Below, piece after piece: positions 1 to 9,681 of a stretch of DNA of 64,000 nt (positions within the stretch are counted from its first letter, which is position 1; every line of letters starts with the position of its first letter). The position numbers and the translations under genes are program-made. The stretch spans positions 1 through 64,000 of the forward strand of contig NZ_BJUV01000008.1 of assembly GCF_007988805.1 (NCBI RefSeq). The letters are read 5' to 3'. The stretch comes from Frigoribacterium faeni (GTDB taxonomy: Bacteria > Actinomycetota > Actinomycetes > Actinomycetales > Microbacteriaceae). Below the pieces are notes generated by a model. The model was given only the letters and a program-made list of their open reading frames with translations, did not search any database and was not told where the DNA came from.

Positions 1-63
1 GACTCAGGCGATCCGGCCCGTTCGTCGACGCGTCGCGTCGAACGGGCTGAGATCGCCTGAGTC
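1..63. repeat. Large hairpin (inverted repeat) at window start
   Basis: The outer arms GACTCAGGCGATC (1-13) and GATCGCCTGAGTC (51-63) pair perfectly. After a small internal loop, 16-24 pairs with 39-47 (GCCCGTTCG/CGAACGGGC), and the loop can pair again. There is no T-tract. The hairpin is far longer than a usual terminator and shares the end CCTGAGTCGCCG with the hairpin at 209-279. It could terminate a gene lying left of the window or be a REP-like palindrome. Confidence 0.7.
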
Positions 64-452
64 GCCGACGCCGGTCGTCGTCGCGCCGTGGCAGGCGGCA
101 CGGTCGGCGCGCCGCCCCGCGGCCCTATCCGCCGCCGCGCTCCCGTCCCAGCGCTCTTGCCTCGGCGTTCCCGCGCCCGCGCCCGCGCCCCCGCGCCCGC
201 TCTCCCGTCGGCGACTCAGGAGGACCCGCGGCGATGAGCGATGCCCGCCGCCACCCGGCCCGGTCCTCCTGAGTCGCCGGCACGAGGGATCGTCCTCGGC
301 GCGTGGGGACGGCCCGCCGACTCGCCCTGAGTGCACAGTGCGAGGGTGCGGCGGCGTGACGTCCCCCTCACCACCCTGCGAGACGGCGATCGTTCCACAC
401 CGACGGCCTTCACGGCCGCGGGGGGATCATCGCTCCGAGCATCCTGTCCCGC
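64..452. other. Non-coding stretch with GC-rich repeats
   Basis: No convincing gene is seen before 453. Reading frames here are arginine- and proline-rich frames typical of shadow translation. The stretch holds a run of GCGCCC-like units at about 165-200 and the hairpin at 209-279. A promoter for the gene at 453 should lie in 300-450, but no clear -35/-10 pair stands out. Confidence 0.5.
209..279. repeat. Second large hairpin, related arms
   Basis: An 18-base perfect stem is formed by 209-226 (CGGCGACTCAGGAGGACC) and 262-279. The loop is GC-rich and can pair further. The foot of the stem, CGACTCAGG with CCTGAGTCG, matches the hairpin at 1-63 while the upper stem differs, so the two look like members of one palindrome family. 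Confidence 0.7.
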
Positions 453-1487
453 ATGGAGCAACTCAGATCTCTCGTCGAGCAGGCCGGCGGTGCCGTGCAT
501 AAGCGGGATCTCGTGGCGCATGGCGCCACGGACCGCATGCTCACCGCGGCGGTACGCTCCGGGGCGGTGCACCGCGCCCGACGCGGCTGGTACACGACCT
601 TCCCACCCGGGGATCCTCGTCATGAGGCCGTCCGGATCGGCGGTCGGCTGACCGGCGCGTCCCTCCTCGCGCTGTCGGGTGCGTGGTTGTGGGACACACC
701 GCCGGTGACGGTCGTGGTCCTCGGGAACGCGTCGCGCCTGCGCGCCCGTCGCGGGGCGATCGTCGTCTGGCGCTCCGAGCCGACCGGCTCCGGGCGAACC
801 GGCTCGGGGCAGACCCGCCCCGGGCGATCGAGGCCGACGGGCCGCGATGATCCACCGTGGGCGGACTCGCTCGGCGCGGCCCTCCGTCACGCCGTCCTCC
901 ATCTGCCCTTCGACGAAGCCGTGGCTCTGCTGGACTGGTCGCTCGTCAGCGGATCGTTCACCGTCGCCGACCTGCGAGCCGTCTTCGCCGACGCACCCGG
1001 TCGGGCCTCGTCGATCGTCGACTGGGTCGATCCGAGGAGCGAGAGCTTCCTCGAGAGCATCACGCGCGCGACCTTCACGGCCCTGGGCCATCGAGTCGAG
1101 TTGCAGGTTCCCGTGGGGCGCCGTGATCGTCGGAGGATCGACGTCGTCGTCGATGATGAGGCCGCCGTCGAGCTCGACGGGCGGGAGTTCCATGCCGGCA
1201 CCTTCCATGCCGACCGCATGAAGGACGCGGCCATCACGGTGGCCGGCCGCACGTCGCTGAGGTGCGGCTACTACATGGTTCGCGACGAACGCCTCGTGAT
1301 GGTGTCAGCCGTGCACGCGATCCTCGCTCGCTCGGCGGCGCAGAGCCCCGGTGCCGGACGATGCCGACGGGGACGACACGACGGCTGCCTCACCGCCCCT
1401 CCATGGCGCAACCCGACGACTCGACCGCCACGTGCCGTCGCACCACGAGCCCGTCGCCCCGCCAGCGTCGCCGGGACGTCGAGGTGA
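453..1487 (+). CDS. AbiEi-type N-terminal domain / DUF559 nuclease-like protein
   Basis: 344 residues. The first 55 or so residues (LVEQAGGAVHKRDLVAHG, then RRGWYT) resemble the winged-helix domain found at the front of AbiEi antitoxins and of many actinobacterial DUF559 proteins. The C-terminal half ends in a Vsr-like nuclease pattern, RIDVVVDDEAAVELDGREFH, with candidate catalytic residues D230, E240 and D242. In actinobacteria such proteins are common and usually stand alone; no toxin partner is visible here, so a toxin-antitoxin role is not supported. The last 45 residues are Arg/Pro-rich and unlike the family, so the true C-terminus or a frameshift near 1340 is open. Start ATG chosen because the N-terminal domain begins there. 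Confidence 0.7.
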   Translation: MEQLRSLVEQAGGAVHKRDLVAHGATDRMLTAAVRSGAVHRARRGWYTTFPPGDPRHEAVRIGGRLTGASLLALSGAWLWDTPPVTVVVLGNASRLRARRGAIVVWRSEPTGSGRTGSGQTRPGRSRPTGRDDPPWADSLGAALRHAVLHLPFDEAVALLDWSLVSGSFTVADLRAVFADAPGRASSIVDWVDPRSESFLESITRATFTALGHRVELQVPVGRRDRRRIDVVVDDEAAVELDGREFHAGTFHADRMKDAAITVAGRTSLRCGYYMVRDERLVMVSAVHAILARSAAQSPGAGRCRRGRHDGCLTAPPWRNPTTRPPRAVAPRARRPASVAGTSR

Positions 1488-1492
1488 GGCGG

Positions 1493-2224
1493 ATGTCGGC
1501 GGCGGTCCAGGAGGGAGGCCACGACCGGGTTCTCGAACTCGGAGCCATCGCGGCGCTCTGCGTCGTGGCCAGCACGAGATCCTCGGTGTCGGACCTCGTC
1601 GGTGTCCTGGCCATCGCCGCCGTGACACCGGCCCTGATCCGCATCGATCTCGTCTCCCGGCGACTGCCGAACCCGTTGGTGGGGCTCGCAGCGGCGGGGC
1701 TCATCGTGTCGACCGCGACGCGGGCCGTCGAGGAGGGCGCCGGATCCGCGCTCGAACCGTTGGCCTGGGCAGCGGGGTGGTCACTCGCCACGTTCGTCAT
1801 GGCGATCGCCGGCGCGCTCGGCATGGGCGATGTCAAACTCGGCGCCGTCCTCGTGGCTGCGCTGACCGGCGTCACCGGGGGAGCCGGAGCCGGAGCCGGA
1901 GCTGGAGCTGGCGCGGAAACCGGAGCCGAGGCTGGAGCCGGACTCGGCGGGGGAGCCGGATCCGCTGCAGCCGTCGAGTCGGTGGTGCTGTTCCTGTCGA
2001 TCGCCGGTCTGCTCGGCCTGGCGGCCGTGGCGGGTCGGACGCTGCTGTCGAGGGCGCGACGGCGGAGCCGGGCGATCGACTCGGATGCGGGCGCCGGTCC
2101 GGCGGCCCCGTTCCAGGCGAGCATCGTGGCACCGCCGAGCCTCACGCCACGAGCAGGAATCCCCTTCGGCCCCTGCTTGCTCGTCGCCTTCTGGACCACG
2201 CTCCTGCTGCTGGGGGAGGGGTGA
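1493..2224 (+). CDS. Prepilin peptidase, A24 family
   Basis: 243-residue membrane protein. Both signature aspartates of type IV prepilin (leader) peptidases are present: D52 in IDLVSRRLPN and D113 in GMGDVKL. These cleave the leader of prepilins at the cytoplasmic face of the membrane. The ATG at 1493 lies five bases after the previous stop with GAGGTGAGG in front; a longer frame from 1262 only translates the upstream gene out of frame. Residues 125-160 are a Gly/Ala/Glu low-complexity insert from GGAGCC-like repeats between membrane helices. No pilin or pilus-assembly gene lies in the window, so the substrate is unknown. Confidence 0.8.
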   Translation: MSAAVQEGGHDRVLELGAIAALCVVASTRSSVSDLVGVLAIAAVTPALIRIDLVSRRLPNPLVGLAAAGLIVSTATRAVEEGAGSALEPLAWAAGWSLATFVMAIAGALGMGDVKLGAVLVAALTGVTGGAGAGAGAGAGAETGAEAGAGLGGGAGSAAAVESVVLFLSIAGLLGLAAVAGRTLLSRARRRSRAIDSDAGAGPAAPFQASIVAPPSLTPRAGIPFGPCLLVAFWTTLLLLGEG

Positions 2225-2230
2225 CCGAGT

Positions 2231-2272
2231 CGAGGAGGCGCGGTGCGGGTCGTGCTGCACCGCGCCTCCTCG
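2231..2272. terminator. Bidirectional terminator with GAGGAGGCGCGG stem
   Basis: Perfect 16-base stem, CGAGGAGGCGCGGTGC (2231-2246) with its complement at 2257-2272, and a 10-base loop. It lies between the convergent prepilin peptidase and fumC genes. The stem belongs to the dispersed motif family of this window. Confidence 0.85.
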
Positions 2273-2305
2273 GCCGCAGACGGAGGGATCGCCCGGGGTG
2301 GCCGA

Positions 2306-3700
2306 TCAGCCGGGGTGCGTCATGCTCAGCACGTCGAGCGCGGTGTCGAGCTGAGCCTCCGTGACCTCGCCGCGTTCGACGAAGCCGAGGTCGACGACCG
2401 CCTCCCGGACCGTGAGCTTCTGCGCGACAGCGTGCTTGGCCACCTTGGCGGCGGCCTCGTAGCCGATCACCCGGTTGAGCGGGGTGACGATCGAGGGCGA
2501 CGACTCGGCGAGGGCCCGAGCGTGCTCGACGTTCGCGGTGAGTCCGTCGACGGTCTTGTCGGCCAGCGCGCGGCCGGCGTTCGACAGGAGGCGGATCGAC
2601 TCGAGCAGAGCCGTCCCCATGACGGGGATGGCGACGTTGAGCTCGAAGGCGCCGGAGGCGCCGGCCCACGCGATCGTGGCGTCGTTGCCGATGACCCGTG
2701 CCGAGACCATCAGGACGGCCTCGGGGATGACGGGGTTGACCTTGCCCGGCATGATCGACGAGCCCGGCTGCAGGTCGGGGATGTGCAGCTCGCCCAGGCC
2801 GGCGTTCGGGCCGGAGCCCATCCAGCGGATGTCGTTGTTGATCTTGGTCAGGCTGACGGCGAGCACGCGCAGGGCGCCCGACGCCTCGACGAGGCCGTCA
2901 CGCGCGCCCTGGGCCTCGAAGTGGTCGAGGGCTTCGGTCACGGGCAGGCCGCTGTCGGCGGCGAGGGCGGCGATGACGCGCTGGGGGAAGCCCACGGGCG
3001 TGTTGATCCCCGTGCCGGTCGCCGTTCCGCCCAAGGGGACCTCGGCGACGCGCGGCAGCGTGGCCTGGACCCGCTCGATGGCGAGTCTGATCTGCCGGGC
3101 GTAGCCGCCGAACTCCTGGCCGAGCGTGACCGGCGTCGCGTCCATCAGGTGCGTGCGGCCGGCCTTGACGACGGTGGACCACTCGGCGGCCTTGCGTTCG
3201 AGGGACTCGGCGAGGTGCTCGAGCGCGGGCACGAGGTCGTGGATGAGCGCACCCGTGACGGCGACGTGCACGGACGTGGGGAACACGTCGTTCGACGACT
3301 GAGACGCGTTGACATGGTCGTTCGGGTGGACGGCCGTGCCGTCGACGGTGCCGGCCAACGTGGCCAGCACCTCGTTCATGTTCATGTTCGACGACGTGCC
3401 GCTGCCGGTCTGGTAGACGTCGACCGGGAACTGGTCGTGATGCGCCCCGCCGATCACGGTGTCGGCGGCGGCGACGATCGCGTCGGCGACGGCGGGGGCG
3501 ACGATGCCCATCTCGCCGTTGACGATCGCGGCGGCACGCTTGATCCGCGCGAGCGCGACGATCTGGGCCGGCTCGAGACCCGTTCCCGAGATGGGGAAGT
3601 TCTCGACGGCACGCTGGGTCTGGGCTCGGTACAGAGCCGATGCGGGAACCCGCACCTCGCCCATCGTGTCGTGCTCGATGCGGTACTCGGATGTGGTCAC
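2306..3700 (-). CDS. fumC: Class II fumarate hydratase
   Basis: 464 residues, the normal length for FumC. It interconverts fumarate and L-malate in the TCA cycle in the cytoplasm. The fumarase/aspartase superfamily signature [11 protein letters not shown] is present, as are NEVLA and the N-terminal [15 protein letters not shown] typical of the class. The start is GTG at 3700, preceded by AGGAAAGGA about ten bases upstream; longer forms read into the carbonic anhydrase gene. Last gene of a minus-strand run beginning with xseA; a short GC-rich hairpin separates it from the carbonic anhydrase gene, so it may have its own expression level. Confidence 0.96.
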   Translation of the reverse strand: MTTSEYRIEHDTMGEVRVPASALYRAQTQRAVENFPISGTGLEPAQIVALARIKRAAAIVNGEMGIVAPAVADAIVAAADTVIGGAHHDQFPVDVYQTGSGTSSNMNMNEVLATLAGTVDGTAVHPNDHVNASQSSNDVFPTSVHVAVTGALIHDLVPALEHLAESLERKAAEWSTVVKAGRTHLMDATPVTLGQEFGGYARQIRLAIERVQATLPRVAEVPLGGTATGTGINTPVGFPQRVIAALAADSGLPVTEALDHFEAQGARDGLVEASGALRVLAVSLTKINNDIRWMGSGPNAGLGELHIPDLQPGSSIMPGKVNPVIPEAVLMVSARVIGNDATIAWAGASGAFELNVAIPVMGTALLESIRLLSNAGRALADKTVDGLTANVEHARALAESSPSIVTPLNRVIGYEAAAKVAKHAVAQKLTVREAVVDLGFVERGEVTEAQLDTALDVLSMTHPG

Positions 3701-3742
3701 GACGATGTGGTCCTTTCCTCGGCCCTCGTGGGGCGCTGTCGA

Positions 3743-3762
3743 CCCGGGGCGTCCGCCCCGGG
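3743..3762 (-). terminator. Short GC hairpin between carbonic anhydrase and fumC
   Basis: CCCGGGGCG at 3743-3751 is complementary to 3754-3762, with only two bases between, so in practice an 8-bp stem with a 4-base loop. No T-run follows on the minus strand. It may attenuate read-through into fumC or stabilise the upstream mRNA end. Confidence 0.45.
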
Positions 3763-3768
3763 GGGGTC

Positions 3769-4419
3769 TCAGAGCCGCCCGACGACGATCGACGAGTCGA
3801 CCCGGCCGTTGGCCAGCGCGTAGTTCGCGCCGACGACGGCGAGCCGGCCCTCGGCGATGGCCGTGGCGATGAGGGCGGACGAGCCGACCAGCGACTCGAC
3901 GGAGGCCTCGATGTGGAGTTTGCCGACGCTGCGCGGATCGAGCGTCGCACCAGGCTCGAGGTTGATGTTCGCCCGGCGCACGGACGGCACGATCATGTCG
4001 ATCAACCCGCCGAGGAACCTCGAGCCGGGAGGGGCCTCGGAGGTGAGGGAGTCGATGGCGGTGGCGACGGCGCCGCAGCTGTCGTGTCCGAGGACGACGA
4101 TGAGCGGCACGTTCAGGACGGAGACCGCGTACTCGAGCGACGCGATGACCGTGTCGCCCACCACCTGGCCGGCGTTGCGCACCACGAAGAGGTCGCCGAG
4201 CCCGACGTCGAAGATGATCTCGGCCGCGAGCCGCGAGTCGGCGCAGCCGAAGAGCGCGGCGACGGGGGCCTGACCGCCGGCGAGGCTGGACCGATGGTCG
4301 CTGTCCTGGTGCGGGTGGTCGGGGTTGCCGGCGACGAAGCGCTCGTTGCCGTCGGTCATCCGCTGCCACGCATCGCCCGGCGTGCGGGGGCGGGGCTCGG
4401 TGGTCTGCTGCGTGGTCAT
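3769..4419 (-). CDS. Beta-class carbonic anhydrase
   Basis: 216 residues. It hydrates CO2 to bicarbonate using zinc. The zinc and catalytic residues of the beta class are seen: C59-A-D61-S-R63 and H112-D-S-C115. No signal peptide, so cytoplasmic. The start lies three bases after the stop of the DUF4245 gene, so it is probably co-transcribed with xseA-xseB. Bicarbonate supply for carboxylations fits its place next to fumC, but that link is inference. Confidence 0.93.
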   Translation of the reverse strand: MTTQQTTEPRPRTPGDAWQRMTDGNERFVAGNPDHPHQDSDHRSSLAGGQAPVAALFGCADSRLAAEIIFDVGLGDLFVVRNAGQVVGDTVIASLEYAVSVLNVPLIVVLGHDSCGAVATAIDSLTSEAPPGSRFLGGLIDMIVPSVRRANINLEPGATLDPRSVGKLHIEASVESLVGSSALIATAIAEGRLAVVGANYALANGRVDSSIVVGRL

Positions 4420-4422
4420 GGG

Positions 4423-5097
4423 TCAGTCGTCCGTCTCGTCGGCGATGTCGGCAGCCAGCGCCGTCGCCAGGGCCTCGAACTCGGCGTCGTCGGCCGTGCC
4501 GTGCAGCACGTACGAGCTGCGGTCGACCGTCGTCGTCAAGGAATAAGCGTAGTTGCCTGCGGTGTCGTCGTCGCGCCGGTCGTAGACCGTCCATTCGAGC
4601 CCGTCGATCTCACGGCCCGAGGTGGCGGCCCGGTTGTCGACCGAGGCGGCCAGCCAGGTGTCGTTGGCGTCCACGCCCTGTTCGAGCGCGATGAACCCGT
4701 CGTCGGGCGTGATGAGGCCGATGTACCAGACGTCGACGCCGTCGGGCGCGCCCGTGTCGATGTCGGCCCGGTTCGAGGTCCATCCGTCGGGCAGGGCGGG
4801 TGCCGCGAGCGGGACGTCCACGCTCGCCTGGGCCTGCGCGGCCACCGACACGTAGTCGATCTCCTGGCGGTTGACCGGGCCGCTCGGTCGGACCACGACG
4901 AGGACGAGGAAGAGCACGATGCCGAGCGAGGCGACGATCGACAGCGTCAGGTTGATCGCCGTCTGGTTGGCGTAGTGCTTGCGGGTGTTCTCCGCCTTGC
5001 GGGCCGCCGTCTCGTCGGGGGTCTCGGGACGCCCGAGCTCGGCGACGATGCGAGGTCCGCGTTGGCGGGGTCCGCGACCCCCTCGGGGGGTGCTCAT
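4423..5097 (-). CDS. DUF4245 membrane-anchored protein
   Basis: 224 residues. After a basic, Gly/Arg-rich cytoplasmic start there is one membrane helix at about 48-70 ([20 protein letters not shown]), then an extracytoplasmic domain of about 150 residues. Length, order and the position beside xseB fit the actinobacterial DUF4245 family, whose function is unknown. ATG at 5097 overlaps the xseB stop as ATGA, suggesting translational coupling; starts further upstream would run through xseB. Confidence 0.82.
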   Translation of the reverse strand: MSTPRGGRGPRQRGPRIVAELGRPETPDETAARKAENTRKHYANQTAINLTLSIVASLGIVLFLVLVVVRPSGPVNRQEIDYVSVAAQAQASVDVPLAAPALPDGWTSNRADIDTGAPDGVDVWYIGLITPDDGFIALEQGVDANDTWLAASVDNRAATSGREIDGLEWTVYDRRDDDTAGNYAYSLTTTVDRSSYVLHGTADDAEFEALATALAADIADETDD

Positions 5098-5360
5098 GAC
5101 GTCGGGGCCTGTCTGCGCGCCGCTTCGAGGCGCTCGCGGGCGCCCATGAGCCACTCCTCGCAGCGTCGGGCGAGAGCCTCGCCGCGCTCCCACAGGGCGA
5201 GCGAGCGTTCGAGCGTCGAAGCCCCTTGTTCAAGCTCGGAGACGACCGAGACCAGTTCGTCGCGCGCCTGCTCGTAGCTGAGCGACGCCACGTCGCCGGG
5301 CAGACCGGCGACGGCCGAGGAGTCGGTCGGGGTCGGTGCGTCGGAAGGGGTGTTGTCCAC
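5094..5360 (-). CDS. xseB: Exodeoxyribonuclease VII small subunit
   Basis: 88 residues. Partner of XseA in the enzyme that degrades single-stranded DNA to oligonucleotides. The pattern [45 protein letters not shown] is the typical helical XseB core. It begins ten bases after xseA and overlaps the next gene by four bases, a conserved arrangement. Confidence 0.95.
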   Translation of the reverse strand: MDNTPSDAPTPTDSSAVAGLPGDVASLSYEQARDELVSVVSELEQGASTLERSLALWERGEALARRCEEWLMGARERLEAARRQAPTS

Positions 5361-5370
5361 GATGTCGATC

Positions 5371-6660
5371 CTAACGAGGGGTGGCTGAGGTCCGGGCCGG
5401 GCCGGTGCCCGCGGGGGACGGGGCCGTGTCCGTGTCGTCTGGGGAGGGGAGGCCGGCGCTGACGGCCTTCAGCGTGCCGCCCGCGAGGGTCAGCACGAGC
5501 TCCGTCGAGGCCGGCGCGTCGAGCGGATCGTGCACGACGGCTCCGCCTGGCGCCTGCACGATGGCGTAACCGCGTCGCAGCGTCCCCTGCGGCGAGAGGG
5601 CCCGGAGCTGTGCGGTGAGCTCGGACACCCGGGTCTGCGCGCGTTCGACGGCGCGGGAGACGAGCTCCTCGCCTCGGGCGACGGCCCGGACGACCTCATC
5701 GGCGCGGACGTCGACGAGCGTCTGGGGGGATGCGAGGACGGGGCGGCTGCGGATCTGCTCGAGCCGGTCGACCTCGTGCGACACGAGCGCGGTCAGCCGC
5801 TGCCCGATGCGGGCGCGGGCCTGCTGCACCCGGGAGAGCTCCTCGCTGACGTCGGGGACGACGCGTTTGGCCGCGTCGGTGGGCGTCGAGGCACGGAGAT
5901 CGGCGACGTCGTCGAGCAACGGCCGGTCGGCCTCGTGTCCGATGGCGCTCACCACCGGTGTGGTGCAGGCCGCGACGGCACGGATCAGCGACTCGTCGCT
6001 GAAGCCCAGGAGATTCTGGAAGTCGCCCCCGCCCCTGGCCACGATGATGACGTCGACCTCGGGGTCGGCGTCGAGGCGCTGCACGGCGGCGGTCACCTCG
6101 GACACCATGCGGTCGCCCTGCACGGCCGCGTGCGCGACGCGGAACTCGACCGACGGCCAGCGCAGCTGGGCGTTGCGGAGGACGTCTTTCTCGGCGTCGC
6201 TGTCTTTTCCCGTCACGAGGCCGATGCACTGGGGGAGGAAGGGGAGGCGCGACTTGCGTTCCGGGGAGAACAGGCCCTCGGCGGTCAGTTGCGCGCGCAG
6301 GCGTTCGAGTCGCTCGAGCAGGTCGCCGAGCCCCACGTGCCGCATGTCGAACACCTGCATGGTGAGCGAGCCGCCCTTGACCCAGTAGTTCGGTTTGACG
6401 GCGGCGACGACGCGGTCGCCCTGCTTGAGGTCGGCGGGGACCCGCGACTTCACGCTCGACCAGAGGGAGAACGAGATCGTGACGTCCTGTTCGAGGTCGC
6501 GGAGCTTGCCGTAGACGTTGCCGCCCGAGACGTTCCATTGGGTGATCTCCCCCTCGACCCAGGCCGTGCCGAGCCGGTCGATCCAGTCGCGGACCTTCGA
6601 GGCGAGGAGCCCGACGGGCCAGGGGGCGTCCGCCGTGGGCGGCGGAGGGACGATCGTCAT
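5371..6660 (-). CDS. xseA: Exodeoxyribonuclease VII large subunit
   Basis: 429 residues from ATG 6660, which has AGGAG just upstream. The N-terminal OB-fold part ([10 protein letters not shown], then KVRDWI before it) is followed by the catalytic region with [36 protein letters not shown] and [27 protein letters not shown], all hallmarks of XseA. Acts in DNA repair and recombination. First gene of the xseA-xseB-DUF4245-carbonic anhydrase run; divergent from ispH. A 45-residue N-terminal extension is possible but carries no conserved sequence and would overlap the ispH start. Confidence 0.95.
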   Translation of the reverse strand: MTIVPPPPTADAPWPVGLLASKVRDWIDRLGTAWVEGEITQWNVSGGNVYGKLRDLEQDVTISFSLWSSVKSRVPADLKQGDRVVAAVKPNYWVKGGSLTMQVFDMRHVGLGDLLERLERLRAQLTAEGLFSPERKSRLPFLPQCIGLVTGKDSDAEKDVLRNAQLRWPSVEFRVAHAAVQGDRMVSEVTAAVQRLDADPEVDVIIVARGGGDFQNLLGFSDESLIRAVAACTTPVVSAIGHEADRPLLDDVADLRASTPTDAAKRVVPDVSEELSRVQQARARIGQRLTALVSHEVDRLEQIRSRPVLASPQTLVDVRADEVVRAVARGEELVSRAVERAQTRVSELTAQLRALSPQGTLRRGYAIVQAPGGAVVHDPLDAPASTELVLTLAGGTLKAVSAGLPSPDDTDTAPSPAGTGPARTSATPR

Positions 6661-6774
6661 GCGTCTCCTGTGATCGAGAGGAGCGCCGGGACGAACCGGC
6701 GCCGTGAGCGTGGTCGGAGCAGGCGGAGAAGGACCTCGACCCGCCGTTCTCAGTACGCGACCAGTCGTCGCACC

Positions 6775-6780
6775 TAGAAT
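6775..6780 (+). promoter_or_regulatory. -10 box for leaderless ispH
   Basis: TAGAAT ends six bases before the GTG start of ispH, so the transcript probably begins at the start codon. No convincing -35 is visible. Confidence 0.6.
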
Positions 6781-6786
6781 CGTCGA

Positions 6787-7860
6787 GTGAGCCATATCAC
6801 CAACGGCGCCCTTGCCATCGACCTGCCGACACCGCGTGTTCCTGCGGTGCGTAACAGGCTAAGGGATACCCCTGTCACCGGACACAAGCGCGTGCTTCTC
6901 GCGGCCCCGCGCGGCTACTGCGCGGGCGTCGATCGGGCTGTGATCGCGGTCGAGAAGGCGCTGGAGCACTACGGCGCGCCCGTCTACGTGAGAAAGCAGA
7001 TCGTGCACAACGTCCACGTCGTGGCGACCCTCGAGAGCCAGGGCGCCATCTTCGTCGACGAGGTCGACGAGGTCCCCGAGGGCTCGCACATCGTCTTCAG
7101 CGCCCACGGCGTCTCGCCCGCGGTCGTCAAGGGTGCGGCGGACCGGAAGCTCGAGGCGATCGACGCGACGTGCCCCCTCGTCACGAAGGTGCACCGCGAG
7201 GCCGTCCGATTCGGCAACCAGGGTCGGCACATCATCCTGATCGGCCACGCCGGCCACGAAGAGGTCGAGGGCACGATGGGCCACGCCCTCGATCGGACGA
7301 CCCTCGTGCAGAACCCCGGCGAGGTCGACGACCTCGTCATCGACGACCCCGACAACCTCGTCTGGCTCTCGCAGACGACGCTGAGCGTCGACGAGACGAT
7401 GGAGACCGTCCGCCGTCTGCGCGAGAGGTTCCCCAGCATCCAGAACCCGCCGAGCGACGACATCTGCTACGCGACCCAGAACCGTCAGGTGGCCATCAAG
7501 AAGGTCGCGACCGAGGCCGACCTCGTGATCGTCGTGGGCTCGGCCAACAGCTCGAACAGCGTGCGCCTCGTCGAGGTGGCCCTCGAGCACGGTGCCAAGG
7601 CGGCCTACCGGGTCGACTACACGAACGAGATCCGCCAGGAGTGGCTCGACGGCGTGGAGACGGTGGGCGTCACCTCGGGTGCGTCCGTCCCCGAGGTCCT
7701 CGTGAAGGAGGTGCTCGACGATCTGGCCGACGCCGGCTACATCGACGTCGCCGAGGTCGTCACCGCCGAGGAGGACCTCATGTTCTCTCTGCCCAAGGAG
7801 CTGCGCAAGGACTCCAGCGGTCAGATCGACGCCCGCGGGCTCGGCGGTCGCACCCGATGA
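6787..7860 (+). CDS. ispH: 4-hydroxy-3-methylbut-2-enyl diphosphate reductase
   Basis: 357 residues. Last step of the MEP pathway, making IPP and DMAPP with a [4Fe-4S] cluster. The three cluster cysteines are C45 (RGYCAG), C129 (ATCPLV) and C227 (ICYATQNRQ), and conserved histidines are in HNVHV and SAHGVSP. GTG at 6787 is chosen because a -10 box lies six bases upstream and no ribosome site is present. The following DUF6264 gene overlaps its stop by four bases. Confidence 0.96.
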   Translation: MSHITNGALAIDLPTPRVPAVRNRLRDTPVTGHKRVLLAAPRGYCAGVDRAVIAVEKALEHYGAPVYVRKQIVHNVHVVATLESQGAIFVDEVDEVPEGSHIVFSAHGVSPAVVKGAADRKLEAIDATCPLVTKVHREAVRFGNQGRHIILIGHAGHEEVEGTMGHALDRTTLVQNPGEVDDLVIDDPDNLVWLSQTTLSVDETMETVRRLRERFPSIQNPPSDDICYATQNRQVAIKKVATEADLVIVVGSANSSNSVRLVEVALEHGAKAAYRVDYTNEIRQEWLDGVETVGVTSGASVPEVLVKEVLDDLADAGYIDVAEVVTAEEDLMFSLPKELRKDSSGQIDARGLGGRTR

Positions 7861-8474
7861 CCGACCGCCACCCCGACGACGATCGGCCCGACGGGCGTCC
7901 GCGCCCCCGCTACGGCGAGTACGCGCCTGAGGGCTGGGTCAGCCCGGTCGCCCCTCCTGAGGCTCCCGAGGCCGCACCGGCGGTCGCCGGTCGGTCCGAC
8001 GCGTCGGCCGACCAGGCGGCTCGTCGACCGCAGCCCGCGCCCGGTGCGTGGGGCGCGCCTCCTCGTCCCGGGGCTCCCGTCCTCAGCGGAGGGCGCCGGT
8101 TCGATCGCGTGGCGACGTTCCTGCTCATCGGTCTGGGCGGCTACGGAGTCGTGTCGAACGTGGTGCTGGCGTCGACGTTCGCATCGTCTCTGCTGTCGGC
8201 CCTCGGAACCGCGGGCTACCCGGTCGACGTCTTCACGGGCCAGAGCGACCTCCAGCGCGCCGGGGCGATCATCGCGGTCGTGTCGGTCGCGGTCTTCGCC
8301 GTGACCCTCATCTGGACCATCCGACGCCTGCGGGCGTTCAAGATCTCGTTCTGGGTGCCCCTGTCGGCCGGTGTCATCGTGTCGTTCCTGCAGATGGCGC
8401 TCGTCCTGGCCGTGCTGTTCGGCGACGCCGCCTTCACTCAGGCGATCCTCGACGGCGCAGGGCCCTCGCTCTAG
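7857..8474 (+). CDS. DUF6264-like membrane protein
   Basis: 205 residues. A Pro-rich cytoplasmic N-terminal third containing [12 protein letters not shown] is followed by three membrane helices at about 85-107, 138-155 and 163-187. The RYGEYA start and the place directly after ispH match what I know as DUF6264 in Microbacteriaceae; function unknown. ATG overlaps the ispH stop as ATGA. A strong terminator follows. Confidence 0.75.
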   Translation: MTDRHPDDDRPDGRPRPRYGEYAPEGWVSPVAPPEAPEAAPAVAGRSDASADQAARRPQPAPGAWGAPPRPGAPVLSGGRRFDRVATFLLIGLGGYGVVSNVVLASTFASSLLSALGTAGYPVDVFTGQSDLQRAGAIIAVVSVAVFAVTLIWTIRRLRAFKISFWVPLSAGVIVSFLQMALVLAVLFGDAAFTQAILDGAGPSL

Positions 8475-8487
8475 CCCGCATCGAACG

Positions 8488-8521
8488 CGAGAGGCCCGCA
8501 GCACATGCTGCGGGCCTCTCG
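8488..8521. terminator. Strong intrinsic terminator
   Basis: Perfect 15-base stem CGAGAGGCCCGCAGC (8488-8502) with 8507-8521 and a 4-base loop. It separates the convergent DUF6264 and fba genes and can serve both. Confidence 0.9.
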
Positions 8522-8554
8522 TCGTCGTGATGGATGGAGCCGAGGAGGCGCGGG

Positions 8555-9583
8555 TCAGCTTCCGGACTGACCGAACGACCCGAGCTGCCGGGTCGCCTCG
8601 ACCACGCGGGCCGCCATCGCCGACTCGGCGACCTTGCCCCAGGCGCGGGGGTCGTACTGCTTCTTGTTGCCGACCTCGCCGTCGGCCTTGATGAAGCCGT
8701 CGTAGTTCTTCAGGACGGTGTCGGCGATCGAACGGCTGAAGGCGTACTGGGTGTCGGTGTCGAGGTTCATCTTGACGACGCCGTTCGAGACCGCTTCGCG
8801 GATCTCCGCATCGCTGGACCCGGAGCCGCCGTGGAAGACCAGTTCGAGCGGCTTGTCGGCGGTGCCGAACCTCTCCTGGATGCCCTGCTGGATCTCGCCC
8901 AGCAGTTCGGGGCGGAGCTTGACGTTGCCCGGCTTGTAGACCCCGTGGACGTTGCCGAAGGTGAGGGCGGCGATGTAACGGCCGTTCTCGCCCAGACCCA
9001 GGGCCTCGACGACGCGGGTGACGTCGCCCACGGTCGTGTAGAGGGCGTCGTTCGTGCCCTCGTGCTCGACGCCGTCCTCTTCGCCGCCGACGACGCCGAT
9101 CTCGACCTCGAGGATGGCGTTGATGGCGCGGGTGCGCTTGAGCATGTCCTCCGCGATCGAGATGTTCTCGTCGAGGGGCACGGCCGAGCCGTCCCACATG
9201 TGCGACTGGAACAGCGGGTTGCGACCGGCGCGCACCTCTTCTTCGCTGGCGGCGATGAGGGGCAGGACGAAGCCGTCGAGGGCGTCCTTCGGGCAGTGGT
9301 CGGTGTGCAGGGCGACGGTGATCGGGTAGTTCTTGGCGACCTCGGTCGCGAACTTCGCGAAGGCGATGGCGCCCGCGGCCCGGTTCTTCACCGTGTGGCC
9401 GGCGAAGTAGTCGGCGCCCCCGGTGGTGACCTGGATGATGCCGTCGCTGCCCGCTTCGGTGAGGCCCTGCAGAACCGAGTTGATCGTCTGCGACGACGAC
9501 ACGTTCACGGCGGGGTAGGCGAACCCCTTGGTCTTCGCCTTGTCGAGCATCTCGGCGTACTGCTCCGGGGTTGCGACGGGCAT
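8555..9583 (-). CDS. fba: Class II fructose-bisphosphate aldolase
   Basis: 342 residues. Cleaves fructose-1,6-bisphosphate to DHAP and glyceraldehyde-3-phosphate; glycolysis and gluconeogenesis. Class II metal-site signature H93-T-D95-H96-C97, then VFHGGSGSS and NLDTDTQYAF are present. ATG at 9583 has AAGGAGATG in front; an 11-residue longer form lacks a site. The stop codon sits on a GAGGAGGCGCGGGTC motif (8542-8556). Together with glpX nearby it covers both directions of the FBP node, although the two are not in one operon. Confidence 0.95.
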   Translation of the reverse strand: MPVATPEQYAEMLDKAKTKGFAYPAVNVSSSQTINSVLQGLTEAGSDGIIQVTTGGADYFAGHTVKNRAAGAIAFAKFATEVAKNYPITVALHTDHCPKDALDGFVLPLIAASEEEVRAGRNPLFQSHMWDGSAVPLDENISIAEDMLKRTRAINAILEVEIGVVGGEEDGVEHEGTNDALYTTVGDVTRVVEALGLGENGRYIAALTFGNVHGVYKPGNVKLRPELLGEIQQGIQERFGTADKPLELVFHGGSGSSDAEIREAVSNGVVKMNLDTDTQYAFSRSIADTVLKNYDGFIKADGEVGNKKQYDPRAWGKVAESAMAARVVEATRQLGSFGQSGS

Positions 9584-9681
9584 TGCATCTCCTTCGATAA
9601 CGGCTGGTGTCTGCACCCACCACCCTAGTCAGCGAGCGCTGAGGGTGCCGGGAGCATCGGACGGTGAGGGGAGCGGGACGG

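Noticed and set aside
453-1487. Abi toxin-antitoxin pair
   Set aside because: Only an AbiEi-like N-terminal domain is present; the next gene is a prepilin peptidase, not an AbiEii toxin.
1262-1492. Earlier start for the prepilin peptidase
   Set aside because: It overlaps the DUF559 gene out of frame and adds only low-complexity Arg/Ser residues.
2243-3823. Long open frame antisense to fumC
   Set aside because: No recognisable protein; fumC on the other strand is unambiguous.
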